Assembly (NCBI RefSeq): GCF_000182925.2
Contig: NC_026501.1
Span: 1,364,001 to 1,428,000, forward strand
Direction of reading: 5' to 3'
DNA: 64,000 nt
DNA from: Neurospora crassa OR74A
Lineage: Eukaryota > Ascomycota > Sordariomycetes > Sordariales > Sordariaceae
The notes beneath the pieces were generated by a model, which had not been told where the DNA came from, searched no databases, and worked only from the letters and a program-made list of their open reading frames with translations. The translations under genes and the position numbers were made by a program. Of the stretch, positions 47,901 to 59,878 are shown piece by piece. How positions within the stretch are numbered: position 1 is the first letter of the stretch; every line of letters starts with the position of its first letter.

Positions 47901-49614
47901 GGTCGTCACCCAGCTTCATCTTAAAGACAGCCAAGTCCAGTCCCAGGGTTCTGAGTCTACAGGGATCCGGTGTTCAAGCCATGAGCTCTTTCCACACCGA
48001 AGGTTGCGAGCATGGCTTTATCTACGCCGATACCAACGGGATCGCTAGGGTGACACAAATTCCTACAGACAGCAGCTACGCTGAACTTGGTCTCTCCGTC
48101 AAGAAGATCCCCATAGGAGTTGACACGCAGTCGGTGGCTTACCACCCGCCTACGCAGGCCTATGTGGTGGGTTGCAACGACGTTGAGCCATTTGAGCTAC
48201 CCAAAGACGACGACTACCACAAGGAATGGGCACGCGAGAATATCACCTTCAAGCCCATGGTTGATCGCGGCGTGCTAAAATTGCTTAGTGGGATCACTTG
48301 GACTGTCATCGACACCGTTGAGATGGAGCCGTGCGAGACAGTTCTTTGCGTCGAGACACTCAACCTTGAAGTGTCGGAGTCGACCAACGAGCGCAAACAG
48401 CTCATTGCTGTCGGCACCGCTCTCATCAAGGGCGAAGATCTTCCAACCAGAGGCCGCGTCTACGTCTTCGACATTGCCGACGTCATCCCCGAGCCTGGCA
48501 AGCCTGAGACCAGCAAAAAGCTGAAGCTGGTCGCCAAAGAGGATATCCCGCGCGGCGCGGTCACAGCACTCTCCGAGGTGGGGACCCAAGGTCTGATGCT
48601 CGTTGCACAGGGCCAAAAGTGCATGGTGCGCGGTCTCAAGGAAGACGGGACCCTCTTGCCCGTGGCGTTTATGGATATGAACTGTTACGTCACGAGTGTC
48701 AAAGAGCTGCCCGGCACGGGACTCTGTCTGATGGCCGACGCCTTCAAGGGCGTGTGGTTCACGGGTTATACGGAAGAGCCTTACAAGATGATGCTATTCG
48801 GCAAGAGCTCCACTAGGATGGAGGTGTTGAACGCGGATTTCTTGCCTGATGGAAAGGAACTTTACATCGTGGCTAGCGATGCAGATGGTCACATTCACAT
48901 TCTGCAATTTGACCCCGAGCGTATGTATTCCCTCTTTTTCTGCTTCTCTTCTTCTTCTCAAATCCACAAACTAACATATTCTTTCCAGATCCCAAATCCC
49001 TCCAAGGCCATCTCCTCCTCCACCGCACAACCTTCAACACCGGCGCCCACCACCCCACCTCTTCCCTCCTCCTCCCCGCCGTCTACCCTAACCCCTCCTC
49101 CTTGTCTTCCAACTCGGAAGAAAACTCTCCACACATACTCCTCCTAGCCTCCCCTACTGGCGTCCTTGCCACCCTCCGCCCCCTCCAAGAGAACGCCTAC
49201 CGCCGCCTTTCCTCTCTAGCAGTGCAACTTACTAACGGCCTCCCCCACCCGGCGGGCCTCAACCCCAAGGGCTACCGCCTGCCCTCACCATCCGCCTCGG
49301 CCAGCATGCAGCTGCCGGGCGTGGACGCAGGTATCGGCAGGAACATTGTCGACGGTAAAATCCTGGAGCGGTTCTTGGAGCTGGGAACGGGCAAACGGCA
49401 AGAAATGGCGGGACGGGCCGGGTACGTGGTTGGTACCGGTGCACATGGGGTCAATCCGGCGGGCAGTGGGAAGATGATGGGAGGTGGTGGTGGGTTGAGT
49501 TTGGGCGGGTTGAGGTTGAACGGGTTGCATGGGCAGGAAGGAGGGATGGAGTGGGAGGAGGTCAGAGGGGAGTTGGGAGTGGTGCTTGGGTGGAGTGGGT
49601 TGGGCTATTTTTGA
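44913..49614 (+). CDS. cft1: Cleavage and polyadenylation factor subunit Cft1 (CPSF160)
   Basis: Join(44913..47013, 47073..47386, 47443..47616, 47672..48920, 48989..49614), 1487 residues. Introns are 59, 56, 55 and 68 nt, with donors GTATGT, GTAAGG, GTATGT, GTATGT and branch sites CTAAC, CTGAC, CTAAC, CTAAC; every junction keeps frame. Cft1 is the large beta-propeller scaffold of the nuclear pre-mRNA 3'-end processing complex and helps hold the AAUAAA-recognising subunits. The N-terminus (MQCYTELTPPTAVTHSV) and the C-terminal CPSF_A region (about 1000-1440, for example FMDMNCYVTSVKELPGTGL, then FTGYTEEPYKMMLFGKSS) are characteristic. A fungal-type acidic insert (DLDDEDLEDDDDDDLYGEE) lies at about 485-505 between propellers. 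The start is the first ATG giving the conserved N-terminus, though a short overlapping uORF precedes it. The C-terminus has a Gly-rich loop before the final VRGELGVVLGWSGLGYF. Confidence 0.93.
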
Positions 49615-49678
49615 GGAGATACATAGACTGGGTTGCGGGTCATTGACGGATATGTTGAGAAGGGTCGGTAGGTGAATG

Positions 49679-49684
49679 AATAAA
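49679..49684 (+). promoter_or_regulatory. AATAAA poly(A) signal of CFT1
   Basis: AATAAA, 65 bases after the CFT1 stop at 49614, a typical distance for a fungal 3' UTR. Confidence 0.6.
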
Positions 49685-49780
49685 AAGGAGTGGGCTGGGA
49701 GTTTGTAGACAACGCATGGAAATTCGGCTGTAAATCATCTCAGTTGTTCTGATGTTTTGTGGAGTTCATGGTATGAGAAA

Positions 49781-49803
49781 CCCCCCCCCCCCCCCAAAAA
49801 AAA
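49781..49803. repeat. C15-A8 homopolymer pair
   Basis: Fifteen C directly followed by eight A, downstream of the CFT1 poly(A) signal. Confidence 0.9.
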
Positions 49804-52638
49804 GGCATTCCCAAGTTTGCTCTGAGGGCCAGGACAAGACAGGACCTATGTGTCTGTCCAATATTATGTCTGTCATTTCTTCTTCTTCTTCTTCTTCCTC
49901 CTCTCTTCAACTCTGCCATGATATTCCCCAACATCCCCTTGCATCCATCCAACAAACCCGATCAGGCTAGATAGACTCCGATTGTTTTCCACCAGCTATC
50001 ATGAAATCTGAGTACCCTTTTTTTTCTTCATCGTATCTTGACTGGAAATCGCGTGTCCCGTCACTTCATTCAGTTCAGTTGCCTTCCGTTCAGCGGCACA
50101 TCAAATCAGAGCACAAGTTCTACAATAGGAAGGCGTGATCCGCCCATCCATCTGCCCGTCCGCCTGTCCGCCCGTTCCACTTCCTCTTCCGTTACTTACG
50201 CTAGTCACTGCAGTGCTCACTCCAATCTTTCTCGCGGCAGTGCCCAACTACGTATTCTCACGCCACGAACAACGAAGGCAGTTACCTTAGGTATGGTAGT
50301 TGGTAGTTTCCACTTTTGATCAATACTAGAAGAAGTAGGTAGGTACCAACCTTGTATGCCCTGGTCTATATTTGGGTGCCCGTCTTGGCTGCTCAACATG
50401 GACCCTTCTTACAAGTGTAGAGGTCCAGTATCTGTAGGTACATATTTTCAAAGATACCAGGTGGTACATCAGATCAGGTTCTGTCTACCTATCAATTCAG
50501 TTCCAACCTGGTAAGTTTGCCGCCCGGGTACCTCTAAAGAATCAGGTGGAGAAGGGCTTCTGCCCTGTGTCCGGGATGCAAGTTGGATACGGTATTGGTA
50601 TCTTTATTCAGGATGGTGTCGATGATTGGTTTGGAGTGAGTGAGTGGGATGAGGATTGGAGGGAGGGAGGGCCAGTCCAGTCCAGTCTCTCGGGAGAGAC
50701 GCACTCGCTCATTGAATGAAAAGCAACTTTGCAAGAGGTAAATACGAGAGTACCTACCGTGTTCAGCCTGCAGAAGGTTAGGTCTTCTGCAAGTACGTAT
50801 CATCATTGGCTCTAACACTTGCAACTCAAAGAGATGGAGTTGAGCATCACTCATGCAGGAACACATGCAGAAAACAATGGATGTTTCAAGGCACTTTTAC
50901 AGTGTAGCCCTCCTGGCGATATAGCCTCGAGGCCGTCCGTATCAGAGTGAGTAAATAATCTGAGGGTGGCTGTCTTGATTGAGTTAAGGGGTAGCAGCAT
51001 TATGTGTCAATGAACCTGGAACTATGATTCTCTGTTTTTCCACCGAAAGAGGTAGAGACTGTCGACGAGTAGATTCTGCCGTGGAGTGAGTATATCTGGA
51101 AAGTGAGGTTACCAACTAACACCATACATGAAATTGTCAAAGTGATGATCTGGAGAGAGAGAGAGAAGAGGGAGATGGGCAGATAGGCAGGCAGGCAGGC
51201 AGGTAGGTAACACACACCTCACCGATCAAGAAACTCGAGCATTATTGGTTTAAATTCGCATTCGCTTTTAATCTGCTGTCTTCCCGCTTTTTCCTTTCCA
51301 CAAACGTGAAAAATTCTTTTGTCTTGGTGACCGTGCAATTGATGAGTGACTGTGCTGAGTACGTCTACCTAGTAGCAGGCAAGTGATGTAACTACCTACA
51401 GATGCATTTAATCTACTACCACTCTGACATGAAACGACCTAGTCACCTCCCACGTACCTAGGACTCCTCCTACTGTATCTAGATGCAGGTACGAGGCATG
51501 CGGACATTGGGTCCAGTCGATTTGGGAGTAGACCAAGGATAAGAGAGAGAAAGGGAGGGAGGGAGGGGGGGAGAAGATGATGAAACTCGAACGATGCATG
51601 ATAAATCACGCATGAGGGAGTGAATGCTTTCCTCATACATGTCGCCATGTCACAGTCCGAACTGTTTGTTCATTACACACTTCGCAAAGTGACCAATGTG
51701 AATACATCTACCGGAATCAGTCTGGTCCAGTCTTTACTCAAGGACAGGGTAAGGTTGATTGAACCCCCTTCCGGTTCGTCAACGTCACGGTAGTGCTGCA
51801 ATTCCAAGTTCCAATCTGTTGGTGCTTAATGGTGATGATGATGATGACCATGAACAAGCCTGTCATGCACAGCCCGAAGCACCTGCCCTGAGTTGAGTGA
51901 CGGTAGTGTGCCCCTAAAGGGAGTGATGGGTCGAGCGAAGTGAGGGAATGTCGAGTGTGTGAAGCGAGTAAGTGAGGGAGCAAGACTAAAAGGTGATGTG
52001 ATTTCCATCATGCAGTTTGCAGTTCATTCATCCACCTCTGGCAGCAGTTAGTGGTTTGCCTCACTGGACACTCCCCCATTTCACTCCCTCCTGGGTTCTT
52101 GATCTCCCTCAGAACGTGACGGTAGTAATATGGATGGTGGTTTTGTTGACTTTGATGATGATGATGCCGTGCGTATGCACTCGGTAAACATAAACAGTGA
52201 GGGATAGCACTGTACCCGAAACTGTACCTCACATATTCGATGGTGGCTCAGCAACTCGTCGACATCAGAAATGTTCACGGCATTATCCAAACTCGTTGCG
52301 CGTTGTCACGGTGGTCGCATCGAGGTCGACCACCCGGTGCGGCATTGTTGTCATTGATTGTAGATCATCGCTGTGGTTATGATCATGAGTGCAGTAATGT
52401 GTGTGTGGTTGTCGTAGTCTAAGTTCGGAGGCAGTCCGTCGGTGTGACCGGGGTCCTACCGTGGACCGTGGTCGGGTCATGCAGCATGCGGCCGGACTGC
52501 GGAGACCGTGAGGCCGACCGGGTCGGTGGAATGGGCCGCATCGCATCGCCCCGGCGGCCGGCATTGCATTCGGCTGCGGCGCAGACTGTTCCACCCCTGC
52601 CTGTGCGTGCTCCCTCTTTTCCTTTCTTTGTGTTTTCC

Positions 52639-52648
<10 letters not shown>

Positions 52649-52686
<38 letters not shown>
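52649..52686. repeat. Poly-T run (38 T)
   Basis: About 38 T preceded by a T/C-rich stretch; it creates a false poly-Lys frame on the minus strand (52283-52999). Confidence 0.9.
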
Positions 52687-53114
52687 CCCCTTCCTTGCAT
52701 CTTCCGTCAGCGACGACCCAGACTAGTACACTACCTAGAAACAAAAACAGGCCTGTGCGCAATTTCAGAATATTTGTACTCCTCGGAAATGAAGCCGTCA
52801 GTTCAAAATCTGACGTGGTATTTCTGCAACTCGGCACCCGTTCACCCGTTTCCCCGTCCACGGTGAGGTAGCAGCAGTCCATGGGTTGGGAGGCAAACAA
52901 GGGTGGAAGAGTGTTCGCGGAAGAAGCATTCATTGACGACGCGAGCTCACTCACGTGACTCGATAAAGTACCGACAGTTTGGCTCTGTGGCTTGGGCACC
53001 TATGTGGGCCGAGCGCAATGTCTTTTGTTGCCAAGGGAAACTGAAAGTTCCAAACTGAAATGAAGAAGAATCCAATCACAAGATTGCACTGTATCCCATA
53101 CCTAGGTAGGCTTA

Positions 53115-53133
53115 CCCCCCCCCCCCCCCCCCC
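53115..53133. repeat. Poly-C run (19 C)
   Basis: Nineteen C followed by ACCCC, in intergenic DNA. Confidence 0.9.
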
Positions 53134-56100
53134 ACCCCTCCAGCGTTCACCCCTCTGAGACACACCCATTGCTAGGCAGCTCCGTCGTCTTGGCGGCTCT
53201 CATCCTGGTCTTCTTGACATGCAACCGTTGTTAACGGTTGTTCAGCACCCATGTCCCGGGGAACTTGGCCATAATCCCAAATGTCTTGCGTACTACTTGT
53301 TTTGTGAGCGCTGGGTACTGGAATGCTACGCTGGTCCTTCCGGGCGGGACATACCGGTTACCGGTCGTGCCATTGAAAGAAACCTCAAGGCGAAGAAGAG
53401 TGATTTGGGGTGTTCTTATCGATTTGTTTTTGCCGGCCGGGAGAATCTGGTGCCGTTCAGGTGGTGGCTTACCCGCTCGCTCATACCGAACCTTCACTTT
53501 GTTCCATGTGGCTTGCACCTAGTCTCTCTGAGGCGTAGCGCTAGGTGAGAGGCGTTAGAAAGAATAACAAAGAAAACATCAAACAAACCCGGTCTGGAAG
53601 TCGGCCAGTCCGTAATGACGGGATGCTTATCACGCCATCACGGAGTATCATCTGTTCCGGATGCACTGACAAGCAGAAGTGTGACGGCATTCTGAATTCT
53701 ACTTAGTGTGAAACCCACTTGTCTCTGATGAGGACTGGAGTCCGGCCTTACCAAATGAGAACGACTAAGCCCGTTTTTTTTTCCTTTTTTTTTTTTTCTT
53801 CGCTGCCCTTCTTTGCGAGCAGGTTGTAGGGTATGGCATGGAAGGAGAAAGAAGTTAGAGTGAACTGTTTGTCAAGAAAGTAGACCCCCCCTTGCGCCGC
53901 GGATAGCACTGGCCACGACATTAAACCAAGATGGGATCAGCGATGATCTCGCTAACTGCCAGTTCCGCGTCCACATCCCATTCCTGACTTCCCCGACTCC
54001 CTGATCCCTTCCACTGCTCCTCTAGCATTTATCGCTTTGCCCCATTTAGGCCATGTTCACAACATTTGAAATCAGACAACGACAACGGCGGAGACGCAGC
54101 CGGGCCGGGCGGGGCAGTCGTCGTCGGGGCGGGGGCGGCTGACTGAACCTACGTACTTGTAGAGGTATGCAAGAGCGTAACCTCTTTTTCGGCCGGCTTA
54201 GCGTGTTGGTATCCGAATTGCCGGGGCCCGATTGGCTGGTTTGGGGTCTGGTGCGACTAAGCTCAAGCCACTCGCGCTTAGCTCGTCGAATGAAACGGAT
54301 TGCCTGACTCTCGTCACAAGGTTTGGCCCCATCTTTGCTCTCCCAGCGGGTGGTCAATGTTACCCCAAGTTTGCGCGATGCCGCCCTCTGTTCACCAACT
54401 TCCTGCTCTGAAAGGAAAGTCGAACTAGGCTCGGGCAGCAATAATCGGACCCAGATGATCGACTATCGTTGTTGGTGATGATGATGGGGAAGTTGTATAC
54501 ATTGTGGTGCATTGCGATGACGCGGTATCCGCTCCAGTTGATTGCGAGTGAGGTTTGCGAGACGAGGTGACGTTGGGATTGGCTTGTCGCGGCCAGGATT
54601 ATCTGTCCGGGGCTGATACACGTTAGTGCAGCTCAATCTGGGGCCACAGACGCAAAAGAAAGGCACAGACAGCCTCCTGCTGGGGTTGAATTACTATGTA
54701 CACCCCCTGACTATAAGGCCGACCTCGCTCAGATCAATCGACTTTGAGTGATTCGCCCTGCTGGAATAGGCAAGTGTCGAATGTGTGCTCTCCAAGGCTA
54801 GCCCATTCCACTCCTACAGAGATTGAGCCTAGTAGCGTCGTCAAAAATAACAAACGGAGGATCGATTTGCATCATCGGGACAGGGTTGGCACTGCGTCCA
54901 CCAGGGTACGCGAGAGAATAGTCCTCGCTTGTTTCTTAGCCAGTGATGTCAATAGCAATTCCCATGCATTTCGCAATGATCTTGACGCAATGTGGCACAA
55001 CCAACCTACTGTTATCAGTTTAGACGGTAATCTCGTTTCTTTTCCATCGGGCATCTCTTTCCAGAACGACATCTCCCTCTGGTTCGTTTACGGGCATAAG
55101 GAAGCAGGCGTACCCCCCAGAAAAACTAGACCATGTCCAACATGGGTTCACATTCCAAAGCAGGGCCGCCGGACATCGCGCCGGTCAAACGTATCGGGTA
55201 GGGTATGCCACTACTGATGATTGTCGTTCATCCCATACTCAAACCCGGACCAACCCATCCCACCTAGGCTCTGTATAGTCAGGTACCAGTGTGCCAGATG
55301 TACATTTGACAATGATCGAGGGGTTCGAAGAAACAGCGCAAGAAAATCATCAAGGTTTCAGCCAACATCCGGTGGCACAGCAAAAAGCGAGTCGGATAAC
55401 GGGTGGACAAAACAAGAGATCAAACGACCGTTCAAGCCAAGAAAAAGAAAGCGAGGAGGGTTCAAACCCTTGCCCCGAGCTGTGAATGTCTGGCTTCATG
55501 TTGTGAAGCACAAGGTTATGTGCATAGGCTGCTTGCTTGATCTGCCATGGCGCAAACTGTTGTCCTTCCTAGAGTAGAACGGAGTATGAGACTGGACGCC
55601 TCATCAGGCATTGTCGACAAAGACTGTGACAAGTTGATGCCAGGAAATGCCCACCCTCCTGTTGTATGTATCACGGGACTCGGATCCGGCGCGAGTAAGA
55701 GGAGAAACCGTTTCTGTCTTTTTGCCCAGCCAGCATCATGTCATCAAGGGATGCATGCCGCAACCTGTGCGTGCGGGAAAGGCTTCCCGTCTGCCGTCCG
55801 GCTTACGGCGGCGCGCGATGTACGGTGCGGGGGTAAGAATCATAGATAGTGCCAACCTACCTCTGGGCATCGCAAGGTACGCGGTGCGGTGCTTTACATG
55901 TGTTGGCGTACCCCGGTGGAGATGTGTTGTGCAAAATGGAGTCGGCAGCCATAGCTCGTAAGAGACACAGTATGTGACGATACTGTACGGCATACTGGGG
56001 GCCATAAACGGGGGCCATGGCGGGAACGGCCACACCAAACGTTGAAGTATACAGCACGGCTGGTGATACTGGCATCAGATCAGGCACTACAGGTGCTTAT

Positions 56101-58429
56101 GACTTTTGCAGTGGTGTGCTTGCTGAAAGGGTTCGTGATGGCGGCATCTGCACCATCAGCGGAGTCGTCACGTCTGTGGTGACATGGCCGGCCGAAGGAC
56201 GTAATCCCTTTTGCGCGATAGGTGCACTGCATCATCACATAGCAACGAGTTGCCTAAGATGGCTCGTATTGCTGCGACTTTCCTACGCCTCTACCACTAT
56301 GGGCAATCGGAAGATGCAGCGTTTTCCCAGATAGTCGGTAGATGTTTGGGCTTGTGACATGGCCTCGAGTTGTTGGCCATGTTCGGCGGGGTAGGGCGTC
56401 GCTTGCGCTTGCGGCTTATCCTCGTTTAGATTTATCGCCATGCTGTTGGAAGCTGTCTCCACTCGATGAAGTCTCCCCTTCGCGACCGCGTTTATGACTC
56501 GGTAATAAATCATAGGTCTACGGCTGTGTTCTGGGGAGAACAACCTGATCAAGATTGGACCGCGGTGCGAAGAGAGACACAGTGGTCAGCAGGACGTCGA
56601 AACATGCCTCTGAGTTTCCCTTTGTTTGCGGCGAAGGAGTAGGTAGGAGGACCAAGGAGTGGCGGGGGTAATTCGTTCATTGCTGGAAAAACAAGTGGTG
56701 GCTGCATACGTTGATCTCCCCTGTGCTTAAAGTGAAGGATTTCTCGTTTGCCTTTCCAATGCCGGTGCGCGTCGGGGTCCGTCGTACAAAGAGTGCCGTA
56801 TGGATGCCGTTGAGTGTGCGAGTTCGGGTCCAAGAAGTTCCCTGAAAAGTGATGTTTTGTGGAAAGTATGGGCCGAGTCGCGGAAGAGGTGGTCGAAAAG
56901 AGTAAGCGGAAAACGACCGGGCCAACAAAAGTCGGCTTGCTCGCGCCTACGCTACGCAAAAGTGGATTCCTGCGGCTATTGCCAACCCCACACTTTCCCA
57001 ACGTGTACTAGTGTCACACAGCGGGGGAAGTACCTACAGTAGTAAGTAGTAGTGAGTGTAGCCTGCCCACTTTGTTCTTTTGCCCACTACTATCAAAACG
57101 CTCAGGTCATCCCGACGGGCAATTCGCATTGATTCAACTTTGACGCTGCGGACAGGTGGGAAGTGCAAAGCGGTATTTTGATGCGGGTACCGGCAAGTAT
57201 CGGCAGCATCCTACGGCTCCTTCCCGCATCGGATCTTTGGACCCCGGAGGCTCCCCTTCGTTGTTGGAGCGCCCCCTCTCCCCTCCACCTTGACTGCATC
57301 GCATCGCATCGCTCCTTCCTATTACCTGCCCAACTATTGTTTCCAGGTCGGTTGGGCGATAGGTGAAGTGAAAATTGAAAAATGGACCAGGCACGGGACT
57401 AAAGATTTTCTCACATGCCCTGTCTCACCCGGGTTCAATTAGGAAAGAAGGCCCCCAAGACGCACACCACAACACATGACAGGACATGCCTGCGTCCTCT
57501 GCGTCTATCAGGTGCCTGGGCGTCTGGCCGCGGCTTTCCAAGGCCACACATTGGGCAACTGCCGCGCCATCGGCCCGCGTTAGCTGGCCAACAAACAGTC
57601 GCTGAGGTGGTTCGATGTAAGCATGCAGTGGATTTGGGGGTTAGTGTTGAACTGGCAATAGGTATCACTCATAGGCTGAAGATTCGGTCGACACAGACCC
57701 AGTCAACAAGTTTGATGATGTTGTCAGAGACTTCTTGTCGTGAGGTGCAGTAGGAGGCGTGATTCCAATGGTAAGGTGGAGAGGTTTGCTATCGTCTACC
57801 TAGGCGAAGACAGAGTGCAAAGATGGGCTATGGAAGTGGTAGGCCAATGATCCTGCTACTCGTCCGGTGTCAGGAGCCTCCTCAAAATCCCAAAAAGAGA
57901 TGAGGGAGGTTTGAAAGCGCCTGGAAGATGACGAGAGTAGGGTCGAGGCAAACACTCCTCCCTCTCGCACACAGCACGGGAGTGTTCTCAGAATGCACTA
58001 TTCCGGCATGGAAACCACAACATCGAACACAGCAGGCCAGAACAACATGGCACGCCAGGTCCTCCATAATTGTCACTTGTCAACACGAGCTTTGCCAAAG
58101 TCTCACAAGACGCTCGCTTGCTTCCGGCTTCTCTTTGCCAGAGGTGATTCAGCATGTGGTTGGAGTGTGACAAGCAACACATGGACAAACATGCACATGT
58201 ACAACATGCGGGCAGAGCTGTCTTGTCACGGAGAATTTCTTGACAAGCGGAGGTTTCTTTCGAAAGCTGTCCGCAGCTGCCGTACTACAAGACGGGTAGC
58301 CTCAATTTGAGTTCGGTAAATATTACGTTGCCCCATTTGTTTTCGATGCAAGGATATTATGCAGGCAATTGTCAACAATTGGCTACTTAGGTCGGTGGTT
58401 GAAGACAAGCAGGGGGGCGGCCGGCTTGT

Positions 58430-58440
58430 AACCCTAACCC
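58430..58440. repeat. Telomere-like AACCCTAACCC
   Basis: Almost two telomere-type units in GC-rich DNA, 14 bases before a strong hairpin. Confidence 0.6.
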
Positions 58441-58453
58441 GCGTGGAACTCTG

Positions 58454-58478
58454 CCTGGCCAGGTCGAACCAGGCCAGG
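58454..58478. repeat. GC-rich inverted repeat (hairpin)
   Basis: CCTGGCC and GGCCAGG form a 7-bp stem; after one A-A mismatch GGT pairs with ACC around a CGA loop. A further CCTGG copy follows at 58479. The role is unknown. Confidence 0.65.
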
Positions 58479-59545
58479 CCTGGCGACTTACACGACCTGA
58501 GGCCGGCCGCAGACCGGACCCTGCAGCCGAAAACGGTAGAACCGTAAGGCATTCTTCTAACAGACTCCGACTCCTCGGCCTACCTTGGCTGATGTTTGCT
58601 ATTGCGCAAGTCCAACAACCTTGGAGGCTTTCGTGTTCACGAGTTGTAGGTCGGCGCGATGCCAAAAATACGCTTACATAGAGGGTTAGCAGGTTGTATG
58701 TGGCATACGTGTGCGCCAGTAGTGACTACCGTATATATTCCTTGCGATATTAACGACGGCACAGCAGCAAGCGGCGTGGGAACGGCGTCTGAAGGCAATA
58801 CTTTGCTTTATGATCGGATCATACGGTCCGGGCCGCTAACAATTTGCGCACCTTGACCGTTGGTTTCCTTCAAAGGGGAAGGGGAAATGCGACTACTGCA
58901 AAAAGCTGGACTCGTCGGCAAAAAGTGCAGAGAAATGAAGAATACCTGGTCATGCTACAAAAATCTCAGGATTATGATACGTTGCAGATCAGGGATAACA
59001 AGTACAAGGAATGATGTACAGAAGCTACGAGTTTGGATTTGGGACAATTAGACAAGTGAATTGCGAATGAACAGCGAAACACAAACAAATCTGGCCAGAT
59101 ACAAAAAATATGTGCAAAGGAGAAAAGTAAAGAAAAAACATGGAAATAAGAAAGCCTCCGCCCGGTCTCCTTTGTACACGAGGAGTTCAGCGCCAGAAAA
59201 GCCCGATTCTTGGACCAGCCAAGAAATTAGCCAAGGCCTGACTCCCTTCCAACGCCCACATCTTCTGCAAGTGCTTGTCCTCGCCCATCACCACCCACTG
59301 TGCCTTTGAAACTCTGAAGCCGGCAATGGATTGCGCAGATGTGTGGCAGGAGGTTGATAAGAATTGCCCACAGATAGAAAGGCCGAAGCGTTGCGTATTC
59401 GGGAGGTTCTAAAGGGTTGTCGTTCCGTGCTTGTTGATTCAGGGATGCTAATCATCTGCAAGACATTGGTTAGAAAAGTTTATGTCGCGGTAGATGAGAG
59501 ACCAACGTACGAGAGTAGCTCCTGTTGTATCATGACTTCGCATTA

Positions 59546-59704
59546 TCAATGCTGTCCGCAGTCGCCTTCCACCGTGTGTTCTTTCTCCTTTACAGGACCG
59601 TCGGGGCAAGTGTTGCTTCCTGATCCTTTCTTGGTGGCACAATCGACTGTATCCTTCTTGACATGCGCGCAAGCAGTGAAGCGGGTGATGTAAACGGTGC
59701 ACAT
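59546..59704 (-). CDS. Small Cys-containing protein, 52 residues
   Basis: Single exon, ATG at 59704 in CAAAAATG, stop TGA at 59546. It starts M-C-T-V-Y-I-T-R-F and has Cys at 2, 12, 22, 33 and 49 and His at 14 in ACAH; a basic-acidic C-terminal part reads KEKEHTVEGDC. No signal peptide or membrane helix. It resembles a widespread group of very short fungal proteins of unknown function that begin with Met-Cys and carry spaced Cys with a C-x-H pair, perhaps a small zinc-binding fold; this resemblance is from memory. Support for a real gene: a TATATAAA box 167 bases upstream, a CT-rich leader (CTTCACTTTACTCC, CACCTCTTCTCTACATC), a good start context, and no competing longer frame of coding quality. 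Flanking DNA is otherwise gene-free. Confidence 0.65.
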   Translation of the reverse strand: MCTVYITRFTACAHVKKDTVDCATKKGSGSNTCPDGPVKEKEHTVEGDCGQH

Positions 59705-59870
59705 TTTTGCGGTTGATGAAAGTTTGGATCAAAGGATGAGAAAGAGGTAATGACTACACGTCAGGTTGTGTTGGATCGAAGATGGAGGCTGTTGCGTAGA
59801 TGTAGAGAAGAGGTGGCGAGTGTGATGGGAGGATGGGAGTAAAGTGAAGACAAGATGGTATGGACGAGTG

Positions 59871-59878
59871 TTTATATA
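59871..59878 (-). promoter_or_regulatory. TATA box of the 52-residue protein gene
   Basis: TATATAAA on the minus strand, 167 bases before the ATG, matching in sequence and spacing the box of the SET gene. Confidence 0.6.

Larger units (their letters stand above)
49615..59545. other. 10-kb region without recognisable genes
   Basis: The left end is the CFT1 3' UTR. The rest has only short frames on both strands, including 100-157-codon frames at 54744-55217 and 56017-56334 with no family resemblance or splice partners. It contains C15 (49781), a CTT repeat (about 49878), T38 (52649), C19 (53115), several AGGC/TACC repeats (about 51185-51210) and a GC-rich hairpin near 58454. RNA genes were looked for but none recognised. 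Confidence 0.5.

Noticed and set aside
52283-52999. 238-codon minus-strand frame with poly-Lys
   Set aside because: It is created by the 38-T homopolymer; no family resemblance.
54744-55217. 157-codon plus-strand frame
   Set aside because: No recognisable domain, no promoter signals, no splice partners; kept only as part of the gene-free description.
55440-55480. GGTTCAAACCC resembling a tRNA B box
   Set aside because: No pairing acceptor stem, A box or anticodon arm is found upstream.
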